In this document: positions 40,734 through 49,564 of the stretch, in pieces | How the letters are laid out: every line of letters begins with the position of its first letter | Position numbering within the stretch: the stretch's first letter is position 1 | Assembly: GCF_008364825.1 (NCBI RefSeq) | Contig: NZ_VTTO01000014.1 | Span: forward strand, 1 to 64,000 | Length of the DNA: 64,000 nt | Direction: 5' to 3' | Source: Azospirillum sp. B21 | Lineage (GTDB): Bacteria > Pseudomonadota > Alphaproteobacteria > Azospirillales > Azospirillaceae | The notes under the pieces: generated by a model | Databases searched by the model: none | Told to the model about the DNA's origin: nothing | What the model saw: the letters and a program-made list of their open reading frames with translations, nothing else | Made by a program: the position numbers and the translations under genes

Positions 40734-42026
40734 ATGAGCAGCATCGTCATCCTCTGCGACCACGCACACCCCAGCGGCGGGCTGGCCAAGGTCGCCATCG
40801 CCGGGGCGGTCGGGCTGGCGCGGCGCGGCCACCGGGTGCATTTCTTCACCGCCGTGCCGCCCGTCGACCCCGCCCTCCTGATCGACGGCATCACCGTCCA
40901 TTGCCTGGAACAGCCCGACCTGAAGGGCAACGCCGACCGTGTGCAGGCGGCGCTCCGCGGCATCTGGAACCGGGAATCGGCCCGCGCGCTGGACGAGTTG
41001 CTGGCCCGCTGCCCGGCCAACGACACGGTGGTCCACATCCATGGCTGGGCCAAGGCGCTGTCGCCCAGCGTCTTTCCGGTCTGCCGCCGCTCCGGCCTGC
41101 CGGTGCTGCTGACCCTGCACGATTACTTCCCGCTCTGTCCGAACGGCGCCTTCTTCGTCTTTCCCGACGGCGTCAACTGCCCGCACCGGGCGCTGTCGGC
41201 CGGCTGCCTCGCCACCGACTGCGACGCCCGCGCCCGGCATCACAAATGGTGGCGGGCGGCCCGGCACGCGGCGGGTGCGCTGGCCGGCGGCTTCACCGGC
41301 GGCATGGCGCTGGTGACGCTCAGCGACCGCCAGCGGGCGGTGATCGCGCCGCATCTGCCCCCCGGCACCGTCACCCTGCCGATCCCCAACCCGGTGGAGG
41401 TGCCGGACGGGATCCGCGACCGCGGCCCCGCTCCCGTCGCCGACAACCGCCATGTGCTGTTCGTCGGCCGCCTGTCGCGCGAGAAGGGCGCCGCCCTGTT
41501 GGCGGAGGCGGCGGCCCAGGCCGGCATTCCGGTCCGCTTCGTCGGCGACGGCGACGAGGCCGAGGCGGTCCGCCGCCTGAACCCGGAGGCCGAATTGGCC
41601 GGCTGGCTGCCGCCCGACACCGTGCTGGAGGAGGTCCGGCGGGCGCGGGCGCTGGTGGTGCCGTCGCTGTGGTACGAGACCTTCGGGCTGGCGGCCTACG
41701 AGGCGCTGGCCAACGGCGTTCCCGCGATCGTCAGCGACAATTGCGCGGCGGCGGAGGCGGTGCGGACCGGCGAGAACGGCTTCCTGTTCCGCAGCGGCGA
41801 CGTCGCCGACCTCGCCCGTTCCCTGCGCCTGCTCTCCCACCGCGGCGAGGTGGAGCGGATGGGTCGCATCGCCCATGCCGGCTATTGGCGGGCGCCCTTC
41901 ACGCTGGACCGCCATCTCGACCGGCTGGAGGAGGTCTACCGCGCCGCCCTCAGCGGCGGACTGGCGGCAATGGCCCGGCTCGACACCAGACCGCCGCCGG
42001 GCGCGGCGCGGGCCTGCGCACCATGA
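40734..42026 (+). CDS. GT4 family glycosyltransferase
   Basis: A 430-aa GT-B glycosyltransferase. It begins IVILCDHAHPSGGLAKVAIA, has HIHGWAKALSPSVFPVCRR in the acceptor domain and FVGRLSREKGAALLAEAAAQ in the donor domain. The E-x7-E motif is ETFGLAAYE near residue 321. Cysteines in CPNGAFFVFPDGVNCPHRAL and GCLATDCDARARHHKWW suggest a metal or structural site, seen in a subset of GT4 enzymes. It overlaps the exported beta-helix gene by 4 bases (ATGA). Confidence 0.85.
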   Translation: MSSIVILCDHAHPSGGLAKVAIAGAVGLARRGHRVHFFTAVPPVDPALLIDGITVHCLEQPDLKGNADRVQAALRGIWNRESARALDELLARCPANDTVVHIHGWAKALSPSVFPVCRRSGLPVLLTLHDYFPLCPNGAFFVFPDGVNCPHRALSAGCLATDCDARARHHKWWRAARHAAGALAGGFTGGMALVTLSDRQRAVIAPHLPPGTVTLPIPNPVEVPDGIRDRGPAPVADNRHVLFVGRLSREKGAALLAEAAAQAGIPVRFVGDGDEAEAVRRLNPEAELAGWLPPDTVLEEVRRARALVVPSLWYETFGLAAYEALANGVPAIVSDNCAAAEAVRTGENGFLFRSGDVADLARSLRLLSHRGEVERMGRIAHAGYWRAPFTLDRHLDRLEEVYRAALSGGLAAMARLDTRPPPGAARACAP

Positions 42027-43711
42027 CGCCCCCTCCCCCATTTGTCCCCCCCATCGGCAGGCGCATCGGCAGGCGCCTGCTGCTGGCCGCGGCGCTGGCC
42101 TTTCCCGCTGCCGCACAGACCGCCGCACAGGCAGCACAGGACAAACCGTTGCGCCCCCGGCCCGAACCGTCGCCGTCAACCGGTCCCGCCCTGTCCATCC
42201 GCGACCGCGGCGCCATCGGCGACGGTCGCAGCCATCCGCTGTCCGAACGCTACAAGAGCCTGGAGGCGGCGCGGCGCGTCCATCCGCATGTCCGCTCGCT
42301 CGACCAGGAATGCGACTGGGCCGCCCTGCAGGGCGCCGTGCTGGAGCTGTCGCGGTCGGGCCATGGCGGGACGGTGTTGGTGCCGCCCGGCCATTACCGG
42401 CTGGACGGCGAGATCGTTCTGCCCAACCTCGACCGCTATGACGAGGCCTTCAACGAGGTGGAGATCGTCGGCGCCGGCATGCGCGCCTCGCTGCTGTCCT
42501 GGCCGGAGGATCTCGGCCCCGGCCGCTTCGGCATCCGCGCGGGCAGCCGTTTGGCGGCACGCGATGACGACGGCTACCAGCGCAGCCGCATCGCCCATCT
42601 CAGCCTGCAGGGACCGAAGCCCGGCAACAAACCGGGCGACCCACCGCCGGACATGGGCGGGGTGGCCCTGACCTCCCGCTTCGTGCTGGACCGGGTCGGG
42701 GTGTTCGGCTTCCGCGCCGGGGTGGATGTCTGGCGCGACCATTCCTCGCTGATCTCCTGCCAGCTGACCAAGAACCACATCGGCGCCTATTGGTCGGCGG
42801 GAACGGAGAGCTTCGGCGATCATCTGTTCCTCGACACCGACCTCGCCGGCAACGCGCTGGCCTCCATCGCCGTGGCGCCGGAGAACGGCATCGACCATTC
42901 CAGCTTCATCTCCTGCCATTTCGGCTTCTCGCCCTACGGCATACTGGCGGAGGACGGCCCTCCCAAGCGCACCTTCCTGTCGAACAACAAGTTCCTGGAC
43001 TGCGCCTTCGAGGCCTGCGGCAACGGCTGGATCCATGGACCGGCGGCGGAGATGTACGGCAACAGCCTGATCGGCTGCAGCGGTTCGCTCCTGCCCCGAT
43101 ACCGGCTGGCGAAACAGCCGACGCCCGGACTGATCGTGGTGCGTTCGCTGGAGCGCAACCAGTTCACCGGCGGCACCGCCAGCTTTGGCGACGGCACCAA
43201 CGACCGCGCCGCCGACATCGGAACCGCGGCCATCGTCGCCGCCAGCGCAGTCGGCAACCGGTTCGACGATGCCGACCGCCTGATCCGCCTCGGTCGCGAC
43301 GGGCTCGCCCCCGCCTTGTCGGTCTCCGGCACCTGCCGCGCCAACCGGTTCGTGGCGATGGAGTGTACCGGCGAGTTCCGCAAGGTCGGCACCGGCGGGG
43401 TCGATGCCGGCAATCTGGTGCAGCGCGACTACGACCGCGTCCGCCGTCTGGAGCCGGACCGCCCGGCCGACGGCGTCGCCCTCACCTCCGCATCTGCCGG
43501 GGGCGTCGTCCCCATCGCCACCACCGGCACCGCCCCGGTCGGCAAGACACGCGGCGCCATCCGCATGGGAACTGTCCTACGCCCCGCCGGCGCCATGCCG
43601 CACCGGGTCGACCCGGGCCCCGGCCCCGCCGCCGCGGTGGGCATTGCCGTGGCGGACGCACCGGCGGGCAGCGACAGCGTGATGGTCGATCTGCGGCTGG
43701 AGATCAGGTGA
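42023..43711 (+). CDS. Exported right-handed beta-helix protein (pectate-lyase-like)
   Basis: A 562-aa protein with an Arg-rich N-terminus, a hydrophobic stretch LLLAAALAFPAAAQ and a probable signal-peptidase site near residue 32. The mature part begins LSIRDRGAIGDGRSHPLSER, the opening of pectate lyase/GH28-type parallel beta-helices, and has many short repeats such as SLISCQLTKNHIG and SSFISCHFGFSPYG. Such proteins in polysaccharide operons act as periplasmic lyases, hydrolases or epimerases on the polymer made there. The active-site acids cannot be fixed by eye. Its 4-base overlap with the GT4 gene ties it to synthesis. Confidence 0.75.
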   Translation: MTPPPPFVPPIGRRIGRRLLLAAALAFPAAAQTAAQAAQDKPLRPRPEPSPSTGPALSIRDRGAIGDGRSHPLSERYKSLEAARRVHPHVRSLDQECDWAALQGAVLELSRSGHGGTVLVPPGHYRLDGEIVLPNLDRYDEAFNEVEIVGAGMRASLLSWPEDLGPGRFGIRAGSRLAARDDDGYQRSRIAHLSLQGPKPGNKPGDPPPDMGGVALTSRFVLDRVGVFGFRAGVDVWRDHSSLISCQLTKNHIGAYWSAGTESFGDHLFLDTDLAGNALASIAVAPENGIDHSSFISCHFGFSPYGILAEDGPPKRTFLSNNKFLDCAFEACGNGWIHGPAAEMYGNSLIGCSGSLLPRYRLAKQPTPGLIVVRSLERNQFTGGTASFGDGTNDRAADIGTAAIVAASAVGNRFDDADRLIRLGRDGLAPALSVSGTCRANRFVAMECTGEFRKVGTGGVDAGNLVQRDYDRVRRLEPDRPADGVALTSASAGGVVPIATTGTAPVGKTRGAIRMGTVLRPAGAMPHRVDPGPGPAAAVGIAVADAPAGSDSVMVDLRLEIR

Positions 43712-43723
43712 AGCCAGCCCCCC

Positions 43724-44896
43724 TCAAGACGCCGACCTGACCAGCGTCCCGCTCACTCCGATACCACTGGCCAGCGGCCCCATCGCCTCCAGAAGGTCCA
43801 CATACTGCCCTGCCGTCACCGGCCAATCGTGGCGTTCGGCGATGCGGCGGCCGGCTTCGCCCATGCGGCGGCGCTCCTCCGGATCGGCGGCCAGACGGCG
43901 CATCGCCCCCACCAGTGCGTCATGCGCATCCGGGTCGTCCAGCACGACGGCCGCCCCGTCCTCCAGCAGCCAGCTGGCGCCGGCAAGCCGCGTGGTGATG
44001 ACCGGCAGGCCGCTCGCCGCCGCCTCCAGCAGGACCAGCCCGAAGGGCTCGTAGCGGGTCGGGAAGACGAACAGGTCGGCCGCCCGCATCAGCACCGCCA
44101 CGTCGCGCCGGTGGCCGAGAAAGCGCACGCGCTCCTCCACCCCCAGTGACTGCGCAAGCGCCGGAAAGGGGCCGCCGCGTTCGTCCCCCACCACCGCCAG
44201 CGACAGGTCCGGTACCTCGGCCAGGGCGCGCAGGATGCCATCCAGATTCTTGCGGTCGCTGCGGGCGTCGCCGACGAACAGCGCCACCGGACGGCCGGGC
44301 GGCAGGCCGAACACGGCCGGATCGGGCGTGCCGGGGCGGAATTCCGCGACGTCGACGCCGTTGTCGATCACCGCCAGCCGGGCCGGGTCGATGCCGTCCC
44401 GGCGCAGCTCCTCCGCCACCGTGCGCGACACCGCCACCAGCCGGCCGGCGCGGCGGAAGCTCCAGCGCTCTAACCCGACATTCAGCAAGGTATAGAGCGC
44501 CCGGTACAGCGACAGCGGCGACAGGTCCTTGCGCACGGGATGGGTGGGCGAGCGCATCCAGGCCGAATGGACGAAATGAACGGCGTTGACGTCCGACCGC
44601 GCCCAGCTGACGAAGCCGTTCACCACCACCCGGTCGATCCCCGCCCGCCTTGCCCGCGCCAGCGCGCGGCTCGCCCGCCAGGCAAAGAGCTGGTCCTTGG
44701 CCAGCTGCGTCGGCACCCCGCCGCCATCGACCGGCACCCAGCGCAGGCTGGGATGGCGCGCCAGTTCGTCGGCCACTTCCGTCGCGATGGCGACCACCTC
44801 GTGCCCGCGGCGCAGAAGCTCCTCCACGACGACGGCATTCACCCGGCCCTGCCCGTCATGGCGGACGATCTTCTGCGTGACCACGGCAATGCGCAT
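43724..44896 (-). CDS. GT4 family glycosyltransferase
   Basis: A 390-aa GT-B glycosyltransferase. It starts MRIAVVTQKIVRHDGQGRVN, has the donor-domain segment ALFVGDARSDRKNLDGILRA and the E-x7-E motif EPFGLVLLE near residue 270. GGGGAAG lies before the ATG. It is convergent with the main cluster (13 bases between the two stops), so it is a separate unit but most likely serves the same polymer. Its start faces the control region of the CBM60-type gene. Confidence 0.87.
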   Translation of the reverse strand: MRIAVVTQKIVRHDGQGRVNAVVVEELLRRGHEVVAIATEVADELARHPSLRWVPVDGGGVPTQLAKDQLFAWRASRALARARRAGIDRVVVNGFVSWARSDVNAVHFVHSAWMRSPTHPVRKDLSPLSLYRALYTLLNVGLERWSFRRAGRLVAVSRTVAEELRRDGIDPARLAVIDNGVDVAEFRPGTPDPAVFGLPPGRPVALFVGDARSDRKNLDGILRALAEVPDLSLAVVGDERGGPFPALAQSLGVEERVRFLGHRRDVAVLMRAADLFVFPTRYEPFGLVLLEAAASGLPVITTRLAGASWLLEDGAAVVLDDPDAHDALVGAMRRLAADPEERRRMGEAGRRIAERHDWPVTAGQYVDLLEAMGPLASGIGVSGTLVRSAS

Positions 44897-45085
44897 CGCG
44901 CTTCCCCTGCTCGGCTGTATCGACGGTATCGGCGGCGGTTCAGCCCCGAGTGGACCACGGAGCCGCCGCGCACACCAAACAAACGAAAGAGACCGACTGC
45001 GCTCAACAGGCGTAAGTCTGCCGTTGTCGATCCAAGTCTTTCAACACCCGAAGAAATCAGCCAGACCAAATCGATATTTACGGAA

Positions 45086-45125
45086 GAGTCAAAGATGAGT
45101 CAAAGACATGTCCCATCTTTGACTC
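45086..45125. promoter_or_regulatory. Inverted and direct repeat upstream of the CBM60-type gene
   Basis: GAGTCAAAGATG (45086-45097) and CATCTTTGACTC (45114-45125) are perfect 12-base inverted repeats. Between them a third copy of the half-site, GAGTCAAAGA (45097-45106), is in direct orientation. The three spaced half-sites lie about 110-150 bases before the start at 45238. This is a likely binding array for a dimeric regulator or a structured leader RNA. No T tract follows. Confidence 0.55.
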
Positions 45126-45237
45126 TCCAAGTTGTCGCGACGACCTGTCAAGACTCCCGAACGAACAGGGTAATCCAATCGATCTAATTACCCCGACCTT
45201 GCGGTTTCTTAATCTTTCGTTAATGGGAGTCGTGCCG

Positions 45238-47967
45238 ATGGCGATCACCGGGTCCAATCTCATCGATGTCACCTTCGCGATCGACGCTTGGGGGCAAGAA
45301 GCCGGTGGCGTCTGGCCGCATCTGGCGCTGAAGCTGGACGGCGCGACCATCGGACAGGCGACGGTGAGCAGCGCCAGCGCCGGGCGCTACACCATCAGTG
45401 CCAAGGTCGCTGCCGGCACCGCGCACAACCTGCAGCTCGTCTACGACAATGACGGGATGGTGGGCGGCGCCGACCGCAACCTGTTCGTCCGCGCCATCTC
45501 CGTGAACGGCACCCCGATCGCCATGACCGACCCGTCGGTGACCTACGACAAGGGTGCCATCGACGGTCGCGACGTGGTGAAGGGCCAGGAAGCGATGTAC
45601 TGGGGCGGCGCGCTGAACGTCCCGCTGCCGGCGACCCTGTTCCCGGCGCCGGACGCGGTCACCGCCGAGCCGGCCGCGACCAAGGCCTTCAGCGTCGTCG
45701 TCAACGCCTGGGGCAAGAGCGCCGGCGGCGTGCCGCCGCACTTCAAGCTGCTGGCCGACGGCAAGGTGGTGGGCGAGGCGAAGGTGTCCGCTACCGCGCA
45801 GACCGCCTACAAGTTCACGGTCGACCTCGACCCGGCGCTGGCGCACAAGATCCAGGTCCAGTACGACAACGACGCCGTCGTCAATGGCCAGGACCGCAGC
45901 CTCTATGTCGGCTCCGTCGTGGTGAACGGCCACAGCGTCTCATCCACCGCCGCCGGGGTCACCTATGACCGCGGCGCGCTGGACGGCAAGGACGTCATCG
46001 CCGGCCAGCAGGGGCTGTGGTGGAACGGCACGCTGAGCGTCCCCGTCACCAAGGCGATGCTGGGCGGCAGCTCGACCACCGCCCCCGCCGCGCCGGCCCC
46101 CTCCCCGACGCTGCCGAAGAGCGAGCACACCGCCAGCGCCGGGGTCAGCAGCGACCGTCCGCCGCTGAAGTCGGACGTGTCCGCCATCTCCTGGGGTGCG
46201 GACCGCGGGCTGGCGCCGCAGCACCTGTTCTGGGAATCGGTGCCGGACTATGCCAGCTCCACCCACCTGAAGGAGACGCGCGACGTCGCCGCCGACCATC
46301 TGGCCGACGGTGTGATGCCGCTGATCGGCCTGCAGCTGTGGGAGGACACCTTCGAATATTCGCAGACCGGCGGCGAGTTCGCCAATCTCGGCGGACACAA
46401 GGCCTGGGTCTCCTGGGTCAAGGCGCACCAGCAATATCTGGGGCGCGATGCCGACGGCAATATCCTCAATTCCGACAGCGGCAACCCCTATGGCTGGGGC
46501 TATGTCAGCCCGCTGATGCCGCTGGACGCCAAGGACGCGCCGGCCGGCTGGACCGGCGGCACCGCCCATTACGGCGACTGGATGGCAGACAAGCTGGGCC
46601 GCCTGTCCGCCTTGACCGGCACCCGCGGCTATGAGCTTGCCGACTTCTTCGACGGCAGCCCGCATTCCGGCGTGATGGACTTCTTCAACACGCGGATGAT
46701 CGCCGAATTCAGCGCCAAGACCGGCATCAAGGTCTCCGGCACCACCCTGGCGCAGCAGGCCGACTACATCGTCGCCAACCATCCCACCAAGTGGCTGGAC
46801 TATTTCGTCGACGGCTGGGCCGACAGCTGGAAGGCGCTGGACGAGGCCATCGTCAAGAACACCGGCAAGGCGGCATGGCTGACCACGCAGGTGTCCTTCA
46901 CCCCGGCGGCGATGCGCGAATTCGCGGGCGTCGACGCGCGGGTGATCGCCGAGAAGATGAACGAGGACGACATCCTGTTCAACGTGCAGACGCTCGAGCG
47001 CTTCACGATGCAGCACAAGCAGGCGCCGGCCTCCTACGAGCAGGCGATGCTGGGCATCCACGCCGCCCGCGCGCCGGACGCCCATTTCGGCCATATGATG
47101 TCCTCGTCGGAGGATGATTACTGGGGCGCCGTCGACAGCCTCTACACCGGCGTCACCGGCACTGCGCGCGAGGAGCTGGGCTGGGGCCGCCTGGAACAGA
47201 CTTGGCTGCAGAGCGGCTGGACGATGATCGCCGACGACCAGGGCGGCGTGCGCCGCGCGGCGGAGCAGTGGTCGCGCAGCTATCACGATTGGGGCGAGGT
47301 GAAGCAGCCCTGGCTGGACATGCTGCGCGACATCGTGCCGACCCGCCCCTTCGGTCCGGCGCTCTATTACAGCGTCAATGCCGAAAAGGCGATGAACGCG
47401 CTGGAGCCGGCCGGCAACTCCATCGGCAACGCCTATCTGGGCGAGCTGCTGACGCCGATCACCAAGCTGCACGATGCCGGCGTGACCTTCGGCTATTACG
47501 TCAGCGACGCCGCCCTGCCGGCGATGACCAAGGCCAGCGCGCCCAGCGCCTGGATCATCCCGCAGGCGACCTACAACGGCAAGAACCTGTTCAGCGATGC
47601 CGAGATCGCCGCGCTGAAGGCCAAGGCCCCGGTGCTGATCGGCGACGAGGCGCTGACCTACAAGCACCCGCTGACCTTCACCGACAAGGACCCGGATGCC
47701 CAGATCACCGGCTACGGCTTCTACGACCAGAAGGACCGGCTGATCGTGGTCGCGTCCGACCGGGTGGATTTCAACGACACCGCGGCGCGCAAGTCGGTGG
47801 CGACCCATGTGGAACTGCAGCTGGCCAACGGCCACTACACAGTCCAGGACCTGATCCACAACACCACCCAGAGCTTCGACGTGGTGAACGGCATGGGCAG
47901 CTTCGACACCACCATCGACCGCTGGGACACCGGCGTCTACGCCATCACCCAGGAAATGGTGGCATAA
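45238..47967 (+). CDS. Large protein with two CBM60-like repeats and an unplaced enzyme-like region
   Basis: A 909-aa protein. Residues about 5-130 and 141-270 are two copies of one domain sharing AWG..AGG..PH, YDND..V.G.DR.L and YD.GA.DG.DV..GQ, which matches calcium-dependent CBM60-type carbohydrate-binding modules. A Pro/Ala/Ser linker (about 277-300) leads to some 600 residues I cannot assign. These include GVMPLIGLQLWEDTFEY, FDGSPHSGVMDFFNTRMIAEF and SSSEDDYWGAVDSLY, with many acidic and aromatic residues as in glycoside hydrolases. The C-terminal 100 residues resemble a beta-sandwich. No signal peptide is seen, so export would need type I secretion or another route. The ATG at 45238 has GGGAG upstream. 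A terminator follows directly, so it is monocistronic. A polymer-cleaving or remodelling enzyme is inferred. Confidence 0.65.
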   Translation: MAITGSNLIDVTFAIDAWGQEAGGVWPHLALKLDGATIGQATVSSASAGRYTISAKVAAGTAHNLQLVYDNDGMVGGADRNLFVRAISVNGTPIAMTDPSVTYDKGAIDGRDVVKGQEAMYWGGALNVPLPATLFPAPDAVTAEPAATKAFSVVVNAWGKSAGGVPPHFKLLADGKVVGEAKVSATAQTAYKFTVDLDPALAHKIQVQYDNDAVVNGQDRSLYVGSVVVNGHSVSSTAAGVTYDRGALDGKDVIAGQQGLWWNGTLSVPVTKAMLGGSSTTAPAAPAPSPTLPKSEHTASAGVSSDRPPLKSDVSAISWGADRGLAPQHLFWESVPDYASSTHLKETRDVAADHLADGVMPLIGLQLWEDTFEYSQTGGEFANLGGHKAWVSWVKAHQQYLGRDADGNILNSDSGNPYGWGYVSPLMPLDAKDAPAGWTGGTAHYGDWMADKLGRLSALTGTRGYELADFFDGSPHSGVMDFFNTRMIAEFSAKTGIKVSGTTLAQQADYIVANHPTKWLDYFVDGWADSWKALDEAIVKNTGKAAWLTTQVSFTPAAMREFAGVDARVIAEKMNEDDILFNVQTLERFTMQHKQAPASYEQAMLGIHAARAPDAHFGHMMSSSEDDYWGAVDSLYTGVTGTAREELGWGRLEQTWLQSGWTMIADDQGGVRRAAEQWSRSYHDWGEVKQPWLDMLRDIVPTRPFGPALYYSVNAEKAMNALEPAGNSIGNAYLGELLTPITKLHDAGVTFGYYVSDAALPAMTKASAPSAWIIPQATYNGKNLFSDAEIAALKAKAPVLIGDEALTYKHPLTFTDKDPDAQITGYGFYDQKDRLIVVASDRVDFNDTAARKSVATHVELQLANGHYTVQDLIHNTTQSFDVVNGMGSFDTTIDRWDTGVYAITQEMVA

Positions 47968-48002
47968 GAGGGCGGCGTAAGCCGGAACCGGAAGGTCGGG
48001 AT

Positions 48003-48047
48003 GGGGACGGTGGCCCGCTTCGGCGGGGCTCCGTCCCCGCCTTTTTT
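48003..48047 (+). terminator. Rho-independent terminator after the CBM60-type gene
   Basis: GGGGACGG and CCGTCCCC flank an inner hairpin (GGCCCGC-TTC-GGCGGGGCT region), followed by GCCTTTTTTCC. It starts 35 bases after the stop codon. Confidence 0.85.
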
Positions 48048-48695
48048 CCGATCCCTGAATTTTCCGGCTGGCGGCGGCTGTTTAAGAGTCTATATTATCT
48101 TCGCAGATGGGCGGTAATGGAACGGCCTTCGAAGTCGCAGTTTCTAATTGAAATTGCTTTTTAAAAATGTTTCTCATGCAGTAAAGACGTGTTCTTTCAG
48201 ACAGTTCGTCTACACCCCCTCTCCACAAGTCGTCATCCACTGGCGCTCCACGCGATTTAACGGGGTTATCACTTCCCATATCCGGTGCAAGAAAGCCCAA
48301 TTACTGTTCGCCTTTCAGGGCCGGGCTTCTCCTGCCGGGATGAAACTCTCTCCCTCTGAACCTAGAAGCCTTCCAAAAGTGCTGAAGACAATGCCGTGAG
48401 TGCCGGATCATAGTTTGATCCAAATTCGATCGGACGAACACGCACCCACCGATACAACGTGCATCGTCCATCGATTTCGCATATCGCGCCGGTTCAGCGC
48501 GGCGGCAGTCGACGGAGCAATCGCAACGGCTTCGAACGGGGAGCCGAAGGCAAATCGCCGGACAGAGAAACCGGCAGCCTATATCGCCGCGCCGCCCTTG
48601 CCGCCCTACCGTTCAGCGTCCGGGGGAGGAGCCCTTGCGGTCCGGCCGCGCGATGATGCTGCCCGCCATATCGTCCATTCCTGGGGGAGACGGAC
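48048..48695. other. AT-richer gene-free region before the atypical response regulator
   Basis: About 650 bases with no supported gene. Two short open frames (48148-48399 and 48400-48717) lack ribosome sites and the GC-rich third-position bias of real genes here. The first 200 bases are AT-rich (for example TTTAAGAGTCTATATTATCT) and probably hold the promoter for the 48696 gene. I see no repeat, terminator or RNA gene that I could defend. Confidence 0.4.
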
Positions 48696-49505
48696 ATGCC
48701 CGATCGCATTCGTGTGATTGTCCATAATCAAAGCCGATTGCTGCGTGAATCCATCCTGAACATCCTGGATGATTGCTTTGAGGTCATCGATCCGCAAAGC
48801 CGGCTCGCCACGGGGCTGTCCCCGAAGGCGGCATGGAACGGGCGGGCGAATGGGGCGGGCGACCGTTATGCCGCCGGCTTTTCCGCCGGAGGGGCGGTTG
48901 TCACGCTGGAACCGCCGGCCGGCAACGGCGACACCGAGCGGGCCAGCGAACGGACTGCGGATATCGTGCTGTTCGATCTCGCCTCGCTGAAGACCGACGC
49001 CTGGAACTTCCGGAGTTGGTACGGCGAGGACGCCAAGCTGGCGATGATCGCGGACGAGTTCTCGGCCCACCACATGCGGATGGCGCTGCGTTTCGGCGTG
49101 CGCGGCTATCTCCTGAACCGGATGGCGCCGGCCGCCTTCGTCCTGGCCCTGCGCCTGATCCATGCCGGCGAACCGGTGGTGCCGGAGGAATGCTTCGACT
49201 ATTTCTCGCCCACGGCACTCCGCCGCGGAGGTGAGGATGGGTCGGCGGCCCAGCATGAGTCCGAACTTCTGGGCTATCCCGGCCTTTACCCGCGCCATGC
49301 ACGCATCCTGAAGCTGATCATGGACGGATGCAGCAACAAGGAAATCGCGCGCGAAATGCTGATGACCGAGGATCTGGTCAAGCTGCACGTGCGCCACATC
49401 ATGCAGACCATCAACGTCCGCAACCGCACCCAGGCCGCCCTTTGGGCCGCCCAGAGCGGCATCATCCAGGAGATGGAGTATTTCCTGGAGCGGACCGTAC
49501 CGTAA
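48696..49505 (+). CDS. Atypical receiver-LuxR transcriptional regulator
   Basis: A 269-aa protein laid out like a NarL/FixJ response regulator. The receiver-like part (about residues 1-165) is interrupted by a 50-residue insertion rich in Gly and Ala (about 38-85). Its acidic pair is replaced by VHNQ near residue 10, although an Asp remains in IVLFDLASL near residue 93. The C-terminal LuxR helix-turn-helix (about 195-255) includes SNKEIAREMLMTEDLVKLHV. Without the acidic pocket, ordinary phosphorylation with Mg2+ is unlikely, so control by a ligand or partner protein is possible. GGGGGAG precedes the ATG. Relatives sit near exopolysaccharide genes in azospirilla, but I cannot verify that here. 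Confidence 0.78.
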   Translation: MPDRIRVIVHNQSRLLRESILNILDDCFEVIDPQSRLATGLSPKAAWNGRANGAGDRYAAGFSAGGAVVTLEPPAGNGDTERASERTADIVLFDLASLKTDAWNFRSWYGEDAKLAMIADEFSAHHMRMALRFGVRGYLLNRMAPAAFVLALRLIHAGEPVVPEECFDYFSPTALRRGGEDGSAAQHESELLGYPGLYPRHARILKLIMDGCSNKEIAREMLMTEDLVKLHVRHIMQTINVRNRTQAALWAAQSGIIQEMEYFLERTVP

Positions 49506-49564
49506 GATCCGCTCCTTCGAAGCGTATCCTTGCGGGTTGGGGGCGCGTCGGCTATGCACCCTGC

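Noticed and set aside
29365..43711. Horizontal acquisition of the polysaccharide block
   Set aside because: Base composition and codon use look the same as in flanking genes, and there are no insertion sequences, integrase or tRNA junctions. I could not support transfer.
45238..47967. The two CBM60-like repeats as part of an RTX-type secreted toxin
   Set aside because: There are no GGxGxDxxx repeats and no C-terminal secretion signal that I can recognise; type I export stays only a possibility.
48148..48717. Two short open frames in the gap before the atypical regulator
   Set aside because: No ribosome site, no GC-rich third positions, and one runs into the 48696 gene in another frame. I treat them as chance.
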